A stretch of 5,166 nt of DNA from an uncultured Campylobacter sp. (GTDB lineage Bacteria; Campylobacterota; Campylobacteria; Campylobacterales; Campylobacteraceae): the NCBI RefSeq assembly GCF_937981295.1, contig NZ_CALJPC010000028.1, positions 1 through 5,166 of the forward strand, in the 5' to 3' direction. Shown piece by piece: positions 1 to 4,487 of this stretch (position 1 is the first letter of the stretch; every line of letters starts with the position of its first letter). The notes beneath the pieces are model-generated. The model was given only the letters and a program-made list of their open reading frames with translations, did not search any database and was not told where the DNA came from. The translations under genes and the position numbers were made by a program.

Positions 1-473
1 TGGCGATCAAACGCCAGATCGGTGATCGGGATAAATTTCGTGCGGATCTGCGCGGCTGTTTTGTCATAAAATAGATTGACGATACCCAGCGGCAGATACA
101 GCGCGCTAAGCACGGCTTTGGACAGCCCCACGCGATGCTCTTTCTTTTTCCAATAGTTTTTCAGCACCGCCGTAAGCGCGTTTTGCAGGATTAGATCGTG
201 ATCGCTTCGCAGTCCTACCCTCTTTACTTCGATCGGGCAGCGGTCGCTCATAAAGCTAGTTTTGAATACGCTATGGATGATATTTACGGTGGTTTTTACG
301 AGCGGGACGTAAAGCTTTGAGCGGCTTCGCTCCGCGCTCTTGCGCTTGCTCGTGCGGTTGTCTTCTTTATAAACTGCACGATATGCTCGTTCGCAGCGCA
401 GAAATCTCTCTTCCTGCTCCTCAAGATCCCTAAAAGCGCGCTCGATCAGCGAATAATCTTCGTCGTTTGGCAT
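1..473 (-). CDS. Probable phage portal protein, N-terminal part (runs off left edge)
   Basis: An open frame runs from the ATG at 473 leftwards to the window edge without a stop, giving about 157 residues starting MPNDEDYSLIERAF. A GGAG ribosome site lies about 8 bases before the ATG. After an acidic, charged N-terminus (residues 1-50) comes a segment reading SKLYVPLVKTTVNIIHSVFK. This 'basic residue, SK-aromatic-VPL, then an amphipathic helix of small residues' pattern is typical of the N-terminus of P22/podovirus-type portal (head-tail connector) proteins, which form the dodecameric DNA entry ring of the capsid. The rest of such proteins is normally several hundred residues, so most of the gene lies outside the window. 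Codons are G+C richer than in the 1.9-4.5 kb cassette. The structural call is inferred from recalled family resemblance. The reading frame itself is secure. It could instead be another head protein. Confidence 0.6.
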   Translation of the reverse strand, partial: MPNDEDYSLIERAFRDLEEQEERFLRCERAYRAVYKEDNRTSKRKSAERSRSKLYVPLVKTTVNIIHSVFKTSFMSDRCPIEVKRVGLRSDHDLILQNALTAVLKNYWKKKEHRVGLSKAVLSALYLPLGIVNLFYDKTAAQIRTKFIPITDLAFDR

Positions 474-566
474 TTTCTACTCCGCAAAAGGGCGTATCCT
501 GCCCGGATTTGACCCTATTTTTTGGATAGCTTATTCCCCCGCGTCCTAATTTTTCTATACTGCGAT

Positions 567-595
567 TTGCTTTTTTGTATCTTTTTTGATACAAT
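567..595 (+). promoter_or_regulatory. Promoter of the higBA operon
   Basis: TTGCTT at 567-572 (3 of 6 matches to the -35 consensus) is followed after 17 bp by TACAAT at 590-595 (5 of 6 matches to the -10 consensus). A TG two bases upstream of the hexamer gives an extended -10 form. The expected transcription start, about 7 bases after the -10, falls at 602-603, on the toxin ATG. The spacer is T-rich, as is usual for Campylobacter promoters. Confidence 0.55.
575..594. promoter_or_regulatory. Inverted repeat, probable HigA operator
   Basis: TTGTATC and GATACAA form a perfect 7+7 bp inverted repeat separated by TTTTTT. It fills the space between the -35 and -10 elements of the toxin promoter and overlaps the -10. 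Toxin-antitoxin operons of this class are normally repressed by the antitoxin, alone or with the toxin, binding such a palindrome. That HigA binds here is inferred. Confidence 0.55.
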
Positions 596-602
596 TACTG
601 CC

Positions 603-938
603 ATGAAAAGAGTTAAGGCTGTTTTTTATGAAAGCGGAAGCGGCAATGAGCCTGTGCGGGAGTGGTTGTTGGGTTTGGATAGAGAGGATCGCAGGATCAT
701 AGGAGAGGATATTGCGACGGTGGAGTTCGGCTACCCGATCGGGATGCCCGTGTGTAGAAGTTTAGGAAATGGACTTTATGAGGTGCGTAGCGATATTTCG
801 GACGGAAAGATTGCAAGAGTGATTTTTATCGTGAAGCGCGGGTATATGGTGCTGCTTCACGGATTTATAAAGAAAACGCAAAAGACGCCGAAACAGGATG
901 TCGATCTGGCGAGCAAGCGCGCAAGGGAATTAGAGTAA
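603..938 (+). CDS. higB: HigB-like toxin, RelE superfamily (Gp49-like)
   Basis: A 111-residue protein of the phage-derived Gp49-like/HigB branch of the RelE superfamily. These toxins bind the ribosome and cut mRNA, blocking translation until neutralised by their antitoxin. Visible hallmarks are the LGNGLYEVRSDI segment (about residues 54-65), the hydrophobic strand that follows (to about 77), and the diagnostic LLHGFIKKTQKTP motif (84-96) with its basic residues. A basic helix with an Ala-Arg pattern ends the chain. The ATG at 603 is preferred. An upstream TTG at 522 would add 27 mostly hydrophobic residues, but it would place the promoter and its inverted repeat inside the gene. No Shine-Dalgarno sequence precedes the ATG, which coincides with the predicted transcript start, so the mRNA may be leaderless. 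The antitoxin gene follows 35 bases downstream, the toxin-first order typical of higBA. Length is normal for the family. Confidence 0.85.
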   Translation: MKRVKAVFYESGSGNEPVREWLLGLDREDRRIIGEDIATVEFGYPIGMPVCRSLGNGLYEVRSDISDGKIARVIFIVKRGYMVLLHGFIKKTQKTPKQDVDLASKRARELE

Positions 939-960
939 AAGTAAGGCTAGCAACAAAAGA

Positions 961-964
961 AGGA
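961..964 (+). promoter_or_regulatory. Ribosome binding site deciding the higA start
   Basis: AGGA lies 9 bases before the ATG at 974 but only 3 bases before the in-frame GTG at 968. The spacing favours ATG 974 as the start of the antitoxin. Confidence 0.6.
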
Positions 965-973
965 AGAGTGAAT

Positions 974-1252
974 ATGAAAGTGGAAAATTTAAGTTCGTTT
1001 GATGATTTTTTGAAAGAGGATGGGTTTTACGAACAGACGAAAGCCGTGGCGATAAAGCGCGTTATAGCTTATCAGATTGAAGAAGAGATGAGGGCTCAAA
1101 ACATTACGCAGACCGAGCTCGCGCAGCGTATGAATACCAGCAGAGCCGTCGTATCTAGGCTTTTAAATCCAAAAAATAGCTCTCTTACCCTAAGCACCTT
1201 AAGCTCTGCGGTAAGCGCGCTAGGCAAGAAGCTCGACGTCTCGATTATTTAA
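974..1252 (+). CDS. higA: HigA-like antitoxin, XRE-type helix-turn-helix
   Basis: A 92-residue antitoxin that should bind and neutralise the toxin encoded just upstream and repress the shared promoter. Residues 44-66 form a clear XRE/Cro-type helix-turn-helix: ITQTELAQRMNTSRAVVSRL, with the conserved Gln-Thr-Glu-Leu-Ala first helix and a Ser-Arg-x-x-Val-Ser-Arg recognition helix. The C-terminal part, LTLSTLSSAVSALGKKLDV, is the usual ending of HigA antitoxins of the Gp49-linked type. The N-terminal 30 residues (SFDDFLKEDGFYEQTKAVAI) match the 'helical preamble' seen before the domain in such antitoxins. The start at ATG 974 is chosen over GTG 968 on ribosome-site spacing; the difference is two residues. 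The gene is cotranscribed with the toxin gene, with 35 bases between them. The family call is firm; the exact partner is inferred from adjacency. Confidence 0.85.
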   Translation: MKVENLSSFDDFLKEDGFYEQTKAVAIKRVIAYQIEEEMRAQNITQTELAQRMNTSRAVVSRLLNPKNSSLTLSTLSSAVSALGKKLDVSII

Positions 1253-1257
1253 CTATC

Positions 1258-1288
1258 CGCCGCCGCAGCCATTTAAACTTCGGCGGCG
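1258..1288. terminator. GC-rich hairpin between convergent TA operons, possible terminator
   Basis: CGCCGCCG (1258-1265) and CGGCGGCG (1281-1288) form a perfect 8-bp GC stem with a 15-base loop, directly after the higA stop and before the convergent brnA stop. The position is right for a shared terminator, but no run of T follows on either strand. Intrinsic termination is therefore uncertain, and the stem may instead protect the 3' end or assist factor-dependent termination. Confidence 0.35.
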
Positions 1289-1329
1289 CCGATGAAATGC
1301 GGACAAAGCGAGGGCGCGCGTTTTAAGGG

Positions 1330-1348
1330 CGAATTTATAAAAAATTCG
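1330..1348 (-). other. Hairpin across the brnA stop codon
   Basis: CGAATTT (1330-1336) and AAATTCG (1342-1348) are perfect reverse complements with a 5-base loop containing part of the brnA stop codon. GGGC and GCCC blocks lie further out. No strong T tract follows on the minus strand. It may help end or stabilise the brnTA transcript; the function is not shown by the sequence. Confidence 0.3.
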
Positions 1349-1538
1349 GTTTTAGCCCCTTTGCCGCGCATTCGCTTAAAAACATATTGATAAGCGTTTG
1401 ATACTTCGCGCCGCTCTGATCGGCAAGGGCTTTAAAATATTCGATCGTCTCGGCGTCTAAATTTATGCTGATCTGCTTTTTGAGCTTTTTTACATACGGA
1501 TTTTTAACCGATTTGCTAAAATCATACTCTTTTTTCAT
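1335..1538 (-). CDS. brnA: BrnA-like antitoxin, ribbon-helix-helix
   Basis: A 67-residue protein with the hallmark of BrnA antitoxins. A short N-terminal region (residues 1-18) is followed by the strand KKQISINLD (20-28). Helices then run from AETIEYFKALADQSG (29-43) and KYQTLINMFLSECAA (45-59). Together these make a CopG/MetJ-type ribbon-helix-helix fold that binds DNA as a dimer. In known systems BrnA neutralises BrnT and represses the operon. Its ATG overlaps the brnT stop codon in an ATGA arrangement, and GAGGAG within the end of brnT serves as ribosome site, so translation of the two is coupled. The toxin-first order is normal for brnTA. Length is slightly short for the family. Confidence is high because both partners are recognisable. 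Confidence 0.85.
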   Translation of the reverse strand: MKKEYDFSKSVKNPYVKKLKKQISINLDAETIEYFKALADQSGAKYQTLINMFLSECAAKGLKPNFL

Positions 1539-1825
1539 CGTAACTCCTCGTACTGCTTGGTTTCGCGAGCGGTGGCCTTGCGCGCCGATATGATTCTGAT
1601 GACCTCGTCCTTTTCACGGTAGCAATGCGCCACGACGAGAATTCTCGCTCGCGCGCTCATACCTAAAATGATAAATCGCTCCTCGTCTTCCGAATGCTCA
1701 TCGTCGAATATCACGCGCGCAAACTCGTCGGCGAAGACGCTTTTTGCTTCGCCAAAGCTTACGCCGTGTTTGGCTAAATTGATCTCGGCCTTGCGCTTAT
1801 CGAAGGTAAATTTTATATATTTCAT
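1535..1825 (-). CDS. brnT: BrnT-like toxin, RelE-fold ribonuclease
   Basis: A 96-residue member of the BrnT (DUF497) family. These small RelE-fold toxins inhibit translation by cleaving RNA and are neutralised by BrnA. Family signatures are visible in order: an N-terminal strand (FTFDKRKAEINLAKHGVSF, residues 6-24) with the conserved Asn and Lys-His-Gly, then EAKSVFAD (26-33), then the acidic DDEHSEDEERF segment (41-51). These are followed by LVVAHCYR (63-70) and the C-terminal RIISARKATARE block (77-88) with its final Tyr. No Shine-Dalgarno sequence precedes the ATG. A TATAAT box ends 6 bases before it, so the transcript may begin at or next to the start codon. The 4-base overlap with brnA indicates a coupled operon. 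It points towards the higBA operon; the two modules are separated by only 82 bases. Confidence 0.88.
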   Translation of the reverse strand: MKYIKFTFDKRKAEINLAKHGVSFGEAKSVFADEFARVIFDDEHSEDEERFIILGMSARARILVVAHCYREKDEVIRIISARKATARETKQYEELR

Positions 1826-1826
1826 A

Positions 1827-1837
1827 ATTATATTATA
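1827..1837 (-). promoter_or_regulatory. brnT -10 region
   Basis: Two overlapping TATAAT hexamers read on the minus strand at 1837-1832 and 1832-1827. The first would start transcription at about 1825, the A of the brnT ATG. No recognisable -35 is seen, which is common in Campylobacter. The 8-bp palindrome ATAATTAT (1824-1831) and the flanking AT repeats overlap the box and could be part of the site where BrnA acts. That last point is inferred. Confidence 0.45.
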
Positions 1838-1940
1838 TAGATTTTTACTTATAGGAAGCTTATGTAATCGCTTCGGATTAGCTAGCGCAAAATTTTAAAA
1901 TGGATTTTTATTTGTAAATTTCATATGCAAATAAATTTAA

Positions 1941-2423
1941 TTATTTTCGGTCGGTTTCGTTTGGATCTGCTTTTTTTCTGTCTTTATTAAACCATTGAGG
2001 CAAAATAGCGATTATCGTCACGATGATACTCCCGCCGGCTATCCAATAATAATCTTTGTAAATGCTATAAAATAAAGAGCCGACCAGGGACAAAATAATA
2101 ATTGTGGCAAAAATTTGTCCCCTTAGATTAAACTTTACAATCTGCGGCGCCTCCTGCGCTCTTAAGCTCTGTTCCTTCTCTTCGACGGCTAAAATTCTAT
2201 CCTCGATTTCATGCCTATGCTTCTGATCGTTTTCTAGGTATTGCATAGCCCTTTCCGCGTAATTGGGATCCTTTTGCAAAATCTGGTTGAGTTCCGAAGG
2301 GATAACGTTTATATTTAAATTTTGCTGAACTGCCTTATCTATATAGTTTTGAATCGGCTGGCTATTTATTGCCTGCGGATGATTGCTTCTTGGATTTTTT
2401 CTCTTTGATCTGCTCTTCGCCAT
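1941..2423 (-). CDS. DUF2335-type small inner-membrane protein, prophage cargo
   Basis: A 160-residue protein. Residues 1-20 are strongly basic (KSRSKRKN). Residues 42-92 form a charged helical stretch, probably coiled coil, containing DPNYAERAMQYLENDQKHRHEIE. Two membrane helices follow at about 103-121 and 126-144, with a short polar loop (YKDY) and a charged tail. The 'residue pair before a Gln-Lys-His-Arg helix, then Arg-Gly-Gln and two C-terminal helices' layout matches the DUF2335 family of predicted membrane proteins, often found in prophages. Their role is unknown. The start overlaps the upstream small gene by 62 bases in another frame. It has only a weak ribosome site (AGAG 7 bases before ATG), suggesting translation coupled to that gene. 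The next Met is in the helical region, so a later start is unlikely. Function in envelope-level exclusion is a guess from context. Confidence 0.65.
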   Translation of the reverse strand: MAKSRSKRKNPRSNHPQAINSQPIQNYIDKAVQQNLNINVIPSELNQILQKDPNYAERAMQYLENDQKHRHEIEDRILAVEEKEQSLRAQEAPQIVKFNLRGQIFATIIILSLVGSLFYSIYKDYYWIAGGSIIVTIIAILPQWFNKDRKKADPNETDRK

Positions 2424-2565
2424 ATCTTTTCTCTAGCTCTTTTATTCTCTTTTTGTATATTCTCCTTGATAGGTCGCCCGCCCTATAGATCATATCGCTT
2501 TCAAGCGGGAAGGTGGTAAAAGCATTTCTAAATCCTGAAGCAATATATCTTAATGTCTCGCCCAT
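2362..2565 (-). CDS. Small charged protein of unknown function
   Basis: A 67-residue protein that I do not recognise. It begins MGETLRYIASGFRNAFTTFP, has a mildly amphipathic first half, and ends in a highly charged, lysine-rich tail (residues 33-67: RRIYKKRIKELEKRYGE, then KEKKSKKQ). No signal peptide or membrane helix is evident. A good ribosome site (AAGGA, 6 bases before the ATG) supports it as real. A -10-like sequence, TGGTAAAAT, lies upstream. It overlaps the start of the downstream membrane-protein gene by 62 bases in a different frame, so the two are probably translated together. The basic tail could contact nucleic acid or acidic lipid head groups, but this is speculation. Confidence 0.6.
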   Translation of the reverse strand: MGETLRYIASGFRNAFTTFPLESDMIYRAGDLSRRIYKKRIKELEKRYGEEQIKEKKSKKQSSAGNK

Positions 2566-2601
2566 CTTTCATCCTTTCTTGAAATTTTATTATGGAAAGT
2601 A

Positions 2602-2610
2602 ATTTTACCA
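2602..2610 (-). promoter_or_regulatory. Possible internal promoter (-10 only)
   Basis: Read on the minus strand, TGGTAAAAT preceded by a T6 run forms an extended -10 (TAAAAT, 5 of 6 matches) about 37 bases before the start of the 67-residue gene. It lies in the only sizeable gap (97 bases) of the leftward gene string. No -35 is recognisable. It may let the last two genes be expressed apart from the repressor. Confidence 0.35.
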
Positions 2611-2662
2611 AAAAATCCTTAACCTTCGGTCGTTTTTGTAAATTTCCTCTTGTCGCTAAACA

Positions 2663-2905
2663 TCAGCCCCTTTTGGTTCTATAGCTCTTTGTTTTATAGG
2701 GGCTTTTGCTTCCCCTTTTTCCGGTGTAGGGATTGCGGTTTCCCTTCGTAGAGTAGTTATTGAACCTACTGCTATCTTTGTAGCTTCTGTGATGCGACAT
2801 CACATAAGTGCCGTTCCGCTTTGTATAGCCGCCCACCCGCTGCGCTGCACCCGCGTTCGTTGCGGCAAATATGCAAAAAATAAAAAGTAAAAATAGCTTT
2901 TTCAT
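2663..2905 (-). CDS. Small secreted basic protein with NGTYV-H-RS / NNYSTKGN-NPYTG signature
   Basis: An 80-residue protein with a classic Sec signal peptide: MKK, a hydrophobic core LFLLFIFCIFAA, and a likely cut after Ala20 (NAGA|AQ). The mature part, about 60 residues, carries a pattern I recall from small exported hypothetical proteins in many Gram-negative bacteria and phages: VGGYTKRNGTYV, then H-x-RS, then SSRFNNYSTKGNRNPYTGKRG. The tail is very rich in Lys, Arg, Ser and Tyr, with a repeated S-Y/P-x-T-K theme and no cysteine after the signal. It is probably periplasmic or extracellular and positively charged; its function is unknown. The ribosome site AAGGA lies 6 bases before the ATG. 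It is 22 bases downstream of the preceding membrane-protein gene, consistent with the same operon. The family role is not known to me. Confidence 0.75.
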   Translation of the reverse strand: MKKLFLLFIFCIFAATNAGAAQRVGGYTKRNGTYVMSHHRSYKDSSRFNNYSTKGNRNPYTGKRGSKSPYKTKSYRTKRG

Positions 2906-2927
2906 ATTCCATCCTTTGTAAAAATTT

Positions 2928-3224
2928 TTATTGATTTTTTTCTTTCATAAATAGAGCCAAAATAGATATACCAAAAATAAAAAGCCATACACTTATAGCG
3001 ATCTCTCCGTGAATAGTGAGCTTATCAAGTTTATAATATTCAAGCCCCGCAAACCATAAATGCTGAATAGGCCATATAAACGGGATACCGCTAACAAGAC
3101 CACCTATAACTGCGGCAATAATGCTATCGTAGATTTTATACATTCCGATTATAGTATTTATGGCGCCTATTAGATGTGCAATAACTATGCCGATGCCGTT
3201 TAAAGCCAGAATAACCTGTTTCAT
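2928..3224 (-). CDS. Three-helix integral membrane protein, unknown
   Basis: A 98-residue hydrophobic protein. Likely membrane segments are residues 4-27 (ILALNGIGIVIAHLIGAI), about 35-60 (SIIAAVIGGLVSGIPFIWPI) and 74-93 (EIAISVWLFIFGISILALF). They are joined by short polar loops, and the protein ends in a charged tail, MKEKNQ. Glycine spacing in the first two helices suggests tight helix packing. I do not recognise a named family. Its ATG overlaps the stop of the upstream secreted-protein gene in an ATGA junction, and AGAGGA gives it a proper ribosome site, so it is translated with that gene. In the repressor operon of a prophage, small multi-helix membrane proteins are frequent superinfection-exclusion candidates. 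That assignment is inference only. Confidence 0.7.
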   Translation of the reverse strand: MKQVILALNGIGIVIAHLIGAINTIIGMYKIYDSIIAAVIGGLVSGIPFIWPIQHLWFAGLEYYKLDKLTIHGEIAISVWLFIFGISILALFMKEKNQ

Positions 3225-3706
3225 TTTTTATCCTCTTGTTTTGGGGTTTTTATAGTTGAAATATCTATGCTCTCGGTGCTCACCCCGTTTTGTCCCGTAA
3301 TATATCGAACTAATATTTTTTTGCCCTCCATTAGTTGCTTTTGTTGATCTGGGCTTATAAAAAAAGACGCCCTCGTGTTTTTCCCGTAATATCCGGACAT
3401 TATCTCTGCATCTACATCAAAGAATTGATTTTTATCGATCCTTATCCTTATTATTTGATGGCCAAAGTTTCCTCTTGTGTATTCGACAAGAAATCCGTCT
3501 ATGTTATCGGATATTATGATATACATATTGGTTTTTTGCGGACGTATCTCTTTTTTCATATGAAAAACGTTTATATTAAAAGTCTCGTCTCCACAACTCG
3601 TCCAATGAAATTTTTCATCGGTCATTTTATCTGCGCTCTCGTATAACTTACATTCTGCAAAGACAAAATTTAGCATCACGCATAAAATTAAAGCGATCTT
3701 TTTCAT
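3221..3706 (-). CDS. Exported protein of unknown function, cotranscribed with the repressor
   Basis: A 161-residue protein with a signal peptide (MKKIALILCVMLNFVFA|EC, cut after Ala17). The mature chain is mostly beta-rich by pattern: alternating hydrophobic segments MYIIISD (61-67), QIIRIRIDK (84-92), ASFFIS (113-118) and KKILVRYI (129-136), then a charged C-terminus. Two cysteines remain, Cys19 and Cys38, which could form a disulfide in the periplasm. The Cys19 context does not fit a lipobox. The 'strand-RID, then a Leu/Met-x-x-Gly-Lys-x-(Ile/Leu)-x-Val strand' layout recalls the IalB-like small beta-barrel fold, but too weakly to name it. The gene begins one base after the repressor stop. 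Its ribosome site, GAAGGTG, is made from the repressor's last codons, so the two are almost certainly one transcription and translation unit. Confidence 0.75.
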   Translation of the reverse strand: MKKIALILCVMLNFVFAECKLYESADKMTDEKFHWTSCGDETFNINVFHMKKEIRPQKTNMYIIISDNIDGFLVEYTRGNFGHQIIRIRIDKNQFFDVDAEIMSGYYGKNTRASFFISPDQQKQLMEGKKILVRYITGQNGVSTESIDISTIKTPKQEDKK

Positions 3707-3707
3707 T

Positions 3708-4400
3708 TTAAAACACCTTCATATCTATAGAAAACCTACAAATAACCTTTCCGATCAGCTTCAAATTTTCAACTTCGTCATCTTTTAGCACTATATCTTG
3801 ATAGAAAGCGTTAAGCGATGTTAGTTTAACGCTGTTGTGCAATTTGTCGCGCAAAAATTTTTTAACATACACGTCCCCAAATAAATTCGCTATTACTATA
3901 TCGCCGTTCTTTATGTCTGCATTTGCATCTATCAGTATTATGTCGCCGTCCTTCACAAAAGGCTCCATGCTGTCCCCGCTAACCTTTATCATATCATAGG
4001 TGCGTTTAGCCGTATCTATACCAAAAACAGATTTTAAAAATGCCCGCCCCACATTTAATACCTCAAAATTTTCGTCATCATTGCCGCTGCCGTAGCCTGC
4101 GCTGGCGGTAACGTTTTCAAAATATCTTAGTAGCGTTTGTCCGTGTTGTGCCCTAAGCACATCTATATCTAATTTATATTCCCTACCCTCTTGTTTCGCC
4201 TTGTTGTATTTTAACAGCTCTGCATCAAATATTTTCTCACTAGACCCTGCTATTATTAATTCATATTTTTTAGGCAGACTGTTTCTCTGCTTCCAATTTC
4301 TTACGGCAAAAACCGAAATCCCCAATTTATTTGCCAGCTCCTCATCAGTAGATACCTCGTAGAGTTCCTTTAAAATCATAACTTTTTCTGTTCCGGTCAT
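3708..4400 (-). CDS. CI/LexA-type phage repressor with self-cleaving S24 domain
   Basis: A 230-residue prophage repressor. The N-terminal DNA-binding domain is a phage CI-type helix-turn-helix (residues 17-43: STDEELANKLGISVFAVRNW, with the W-K-x-R-x-S-L-P ending). The linker carries an Ala-Gly cleavage site at residues 101-102 (TASAGYGSG). The C-terminal S24/LexA-type peptidase domain shows the catalytic serine in VSGDSMEP (Ser144) and the lysine in VYVKKF (Lys180, or the next one). RecA filaments formed after DNA damage should stimulate cleavage at Ala-Gly and so release the switch. The ATG at 4400 has GGAG 6 bases upstream. It is transcribed leftwards from the control region at 4401-4555, divergently from the Cro-like gene, and probably binds the two palindromes there. 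Unusually, an exported protein follows with only one base between. The identity as repressor is firm; SOS inducibility follows from the family. Confidence 0.92.
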   Translation of the reverse strand: MTGTEKVMILKELYEVSTDEELANKLGISVFAVRNWKQRNSLPKKYELIIAGSSEKIFDAELLKYNKAKQEGREYKLDIDVLRAQHGQTLLRYFENVTASAGYGSGNDDENFEVLNVGRAFLKSVFGIDTAKRTYDMIKVSGDSMEPFVKDGDIILIDANADIKNGDIVIANLFGDVYVKKFLRDKLHNSVKLTSLNAFYQDIVLKDDEVENLKLIGKVICRFSIDMKVF

Positions 4401-4416
4401 CTCTTGCTCCTTTTTT

Positions 4417-4447
4417 ATTATTCAAAATGAATTAAAACTCTTGACAA
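4417..4447 (-). promoter_or_regulatory. Probable repressor promoter
   Basis: On the minus strand, TTGTCA (4447-4442, 5 of 6 matches) overlaps the TTGACA box of the opposing promoter. AATAAT (4422-4417, 5 of 6 matches) lies 19 bp downstream, a rather long spacer. The transcript would start near 4410, about 10 bases before the start codon. The palindrome at 4418-4434 overlaps this -10, which would allow autoregulation. The exact -10 is uncertain. Confidence 0.4.
4418..4434. promoter_or_regulatory. Operator palindrome O2
   Basis: TTATTCAAAATGAATTA has a perfect ATTCA/TGAAT core around AAA, with imperfect outer bases. It matches the palindrome at 4449-4465 at 14 of 17 positions and lies over the -10 of the leftward repressor promoter. 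It is presumably bound by the repressor and/or the Cro-like protein. Confidence 0.65.
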
Positions 4448-4469
4448 GTAACTCAAAATGAGTTATAAT
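4441..4469 (+). promoter_or_regulatory. Consensus rightward promoter of the lytic-side genes
   Basis: TTGACA (4441-4446) and TATAAT (4464-4469) match the sigma-70 consensus at all 12 positions with the ideal 17-bp spacer. The transcript should start near 4476 and run into the Cro-like gene after an 80-base leader. Such a perfect promoter needs tight repression, and an operator palindrome fills its spacer. Confidence 0.88.
4449..4465. promoter_or_regulatory. Operator palindrome O1 inside the rightward promoter
   Basis: TAACTCAAAATGAGTTA is a perfect inverted repeat with 7-bp arms and an AAA centre. It lies between the -35 and -10 of the consensus promoter and runs into the first bases of the -10. 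Occupancy would block RNA polymerase. It is the best candidate for the main repressor operator; its centre is 31 bp from that of the related palindrome at 4418-4434. Confidence 0.75.
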
Positions 4470-4487
4470 TGAATTAAAACGAACGAA

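Noticed and set aside
522..602. A 27-residue N-terminal extension of the HigB toxin from a TTG at 522
   Set aside because: It would place the promoter, its inverted repeat and the T-run inside coding sequence. The added residues are hydrophobic and unlike the family, whose N-terminus matches the ATG at 603.
1253..1334. Possible attachment site or small RNA between the convergent TA operons
   Set aside because: Apart from the GC hairpin there is no promoter, no repeat elsewhere in the window and no tRNA-like fold to support it.
1668..1898. Plus-strand open frame of 76 residues
   Set aside because: It lies antisense to brnT, is serine-rich and low in complexity, has no ribosome site and no recognisable domain. 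It is a shadow of the real gene.
1907..1935. Inverted repeat TTTATTTG / CAAATAAA after the DUF2335-type gene, as a terminator
   Set aside because: The 8-bp stem is all A/T but for one pair, the loop is 13 bases and no U tract follows on the minus strand. It is too weak to call an intrinsic terminator.
2666..2703. GCCCCT / AGGGGC inverted repeat followed by TTTT on the plus strand
   Set aside because: It lies inside the coding end of the small secreted protein, where repeated Lys-Arg-Gly and Ser-Pro codons explain the C/G runs. The 26-base loop is long and no plus-strand gene ends there.
3335..3646. Plus-strand open frame of 103 residues
   Set aside because: It is entirely antisense to the exported-protein gene, which has a signal peptide, a ribosome site and operon context. 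The plus frame has none of these.
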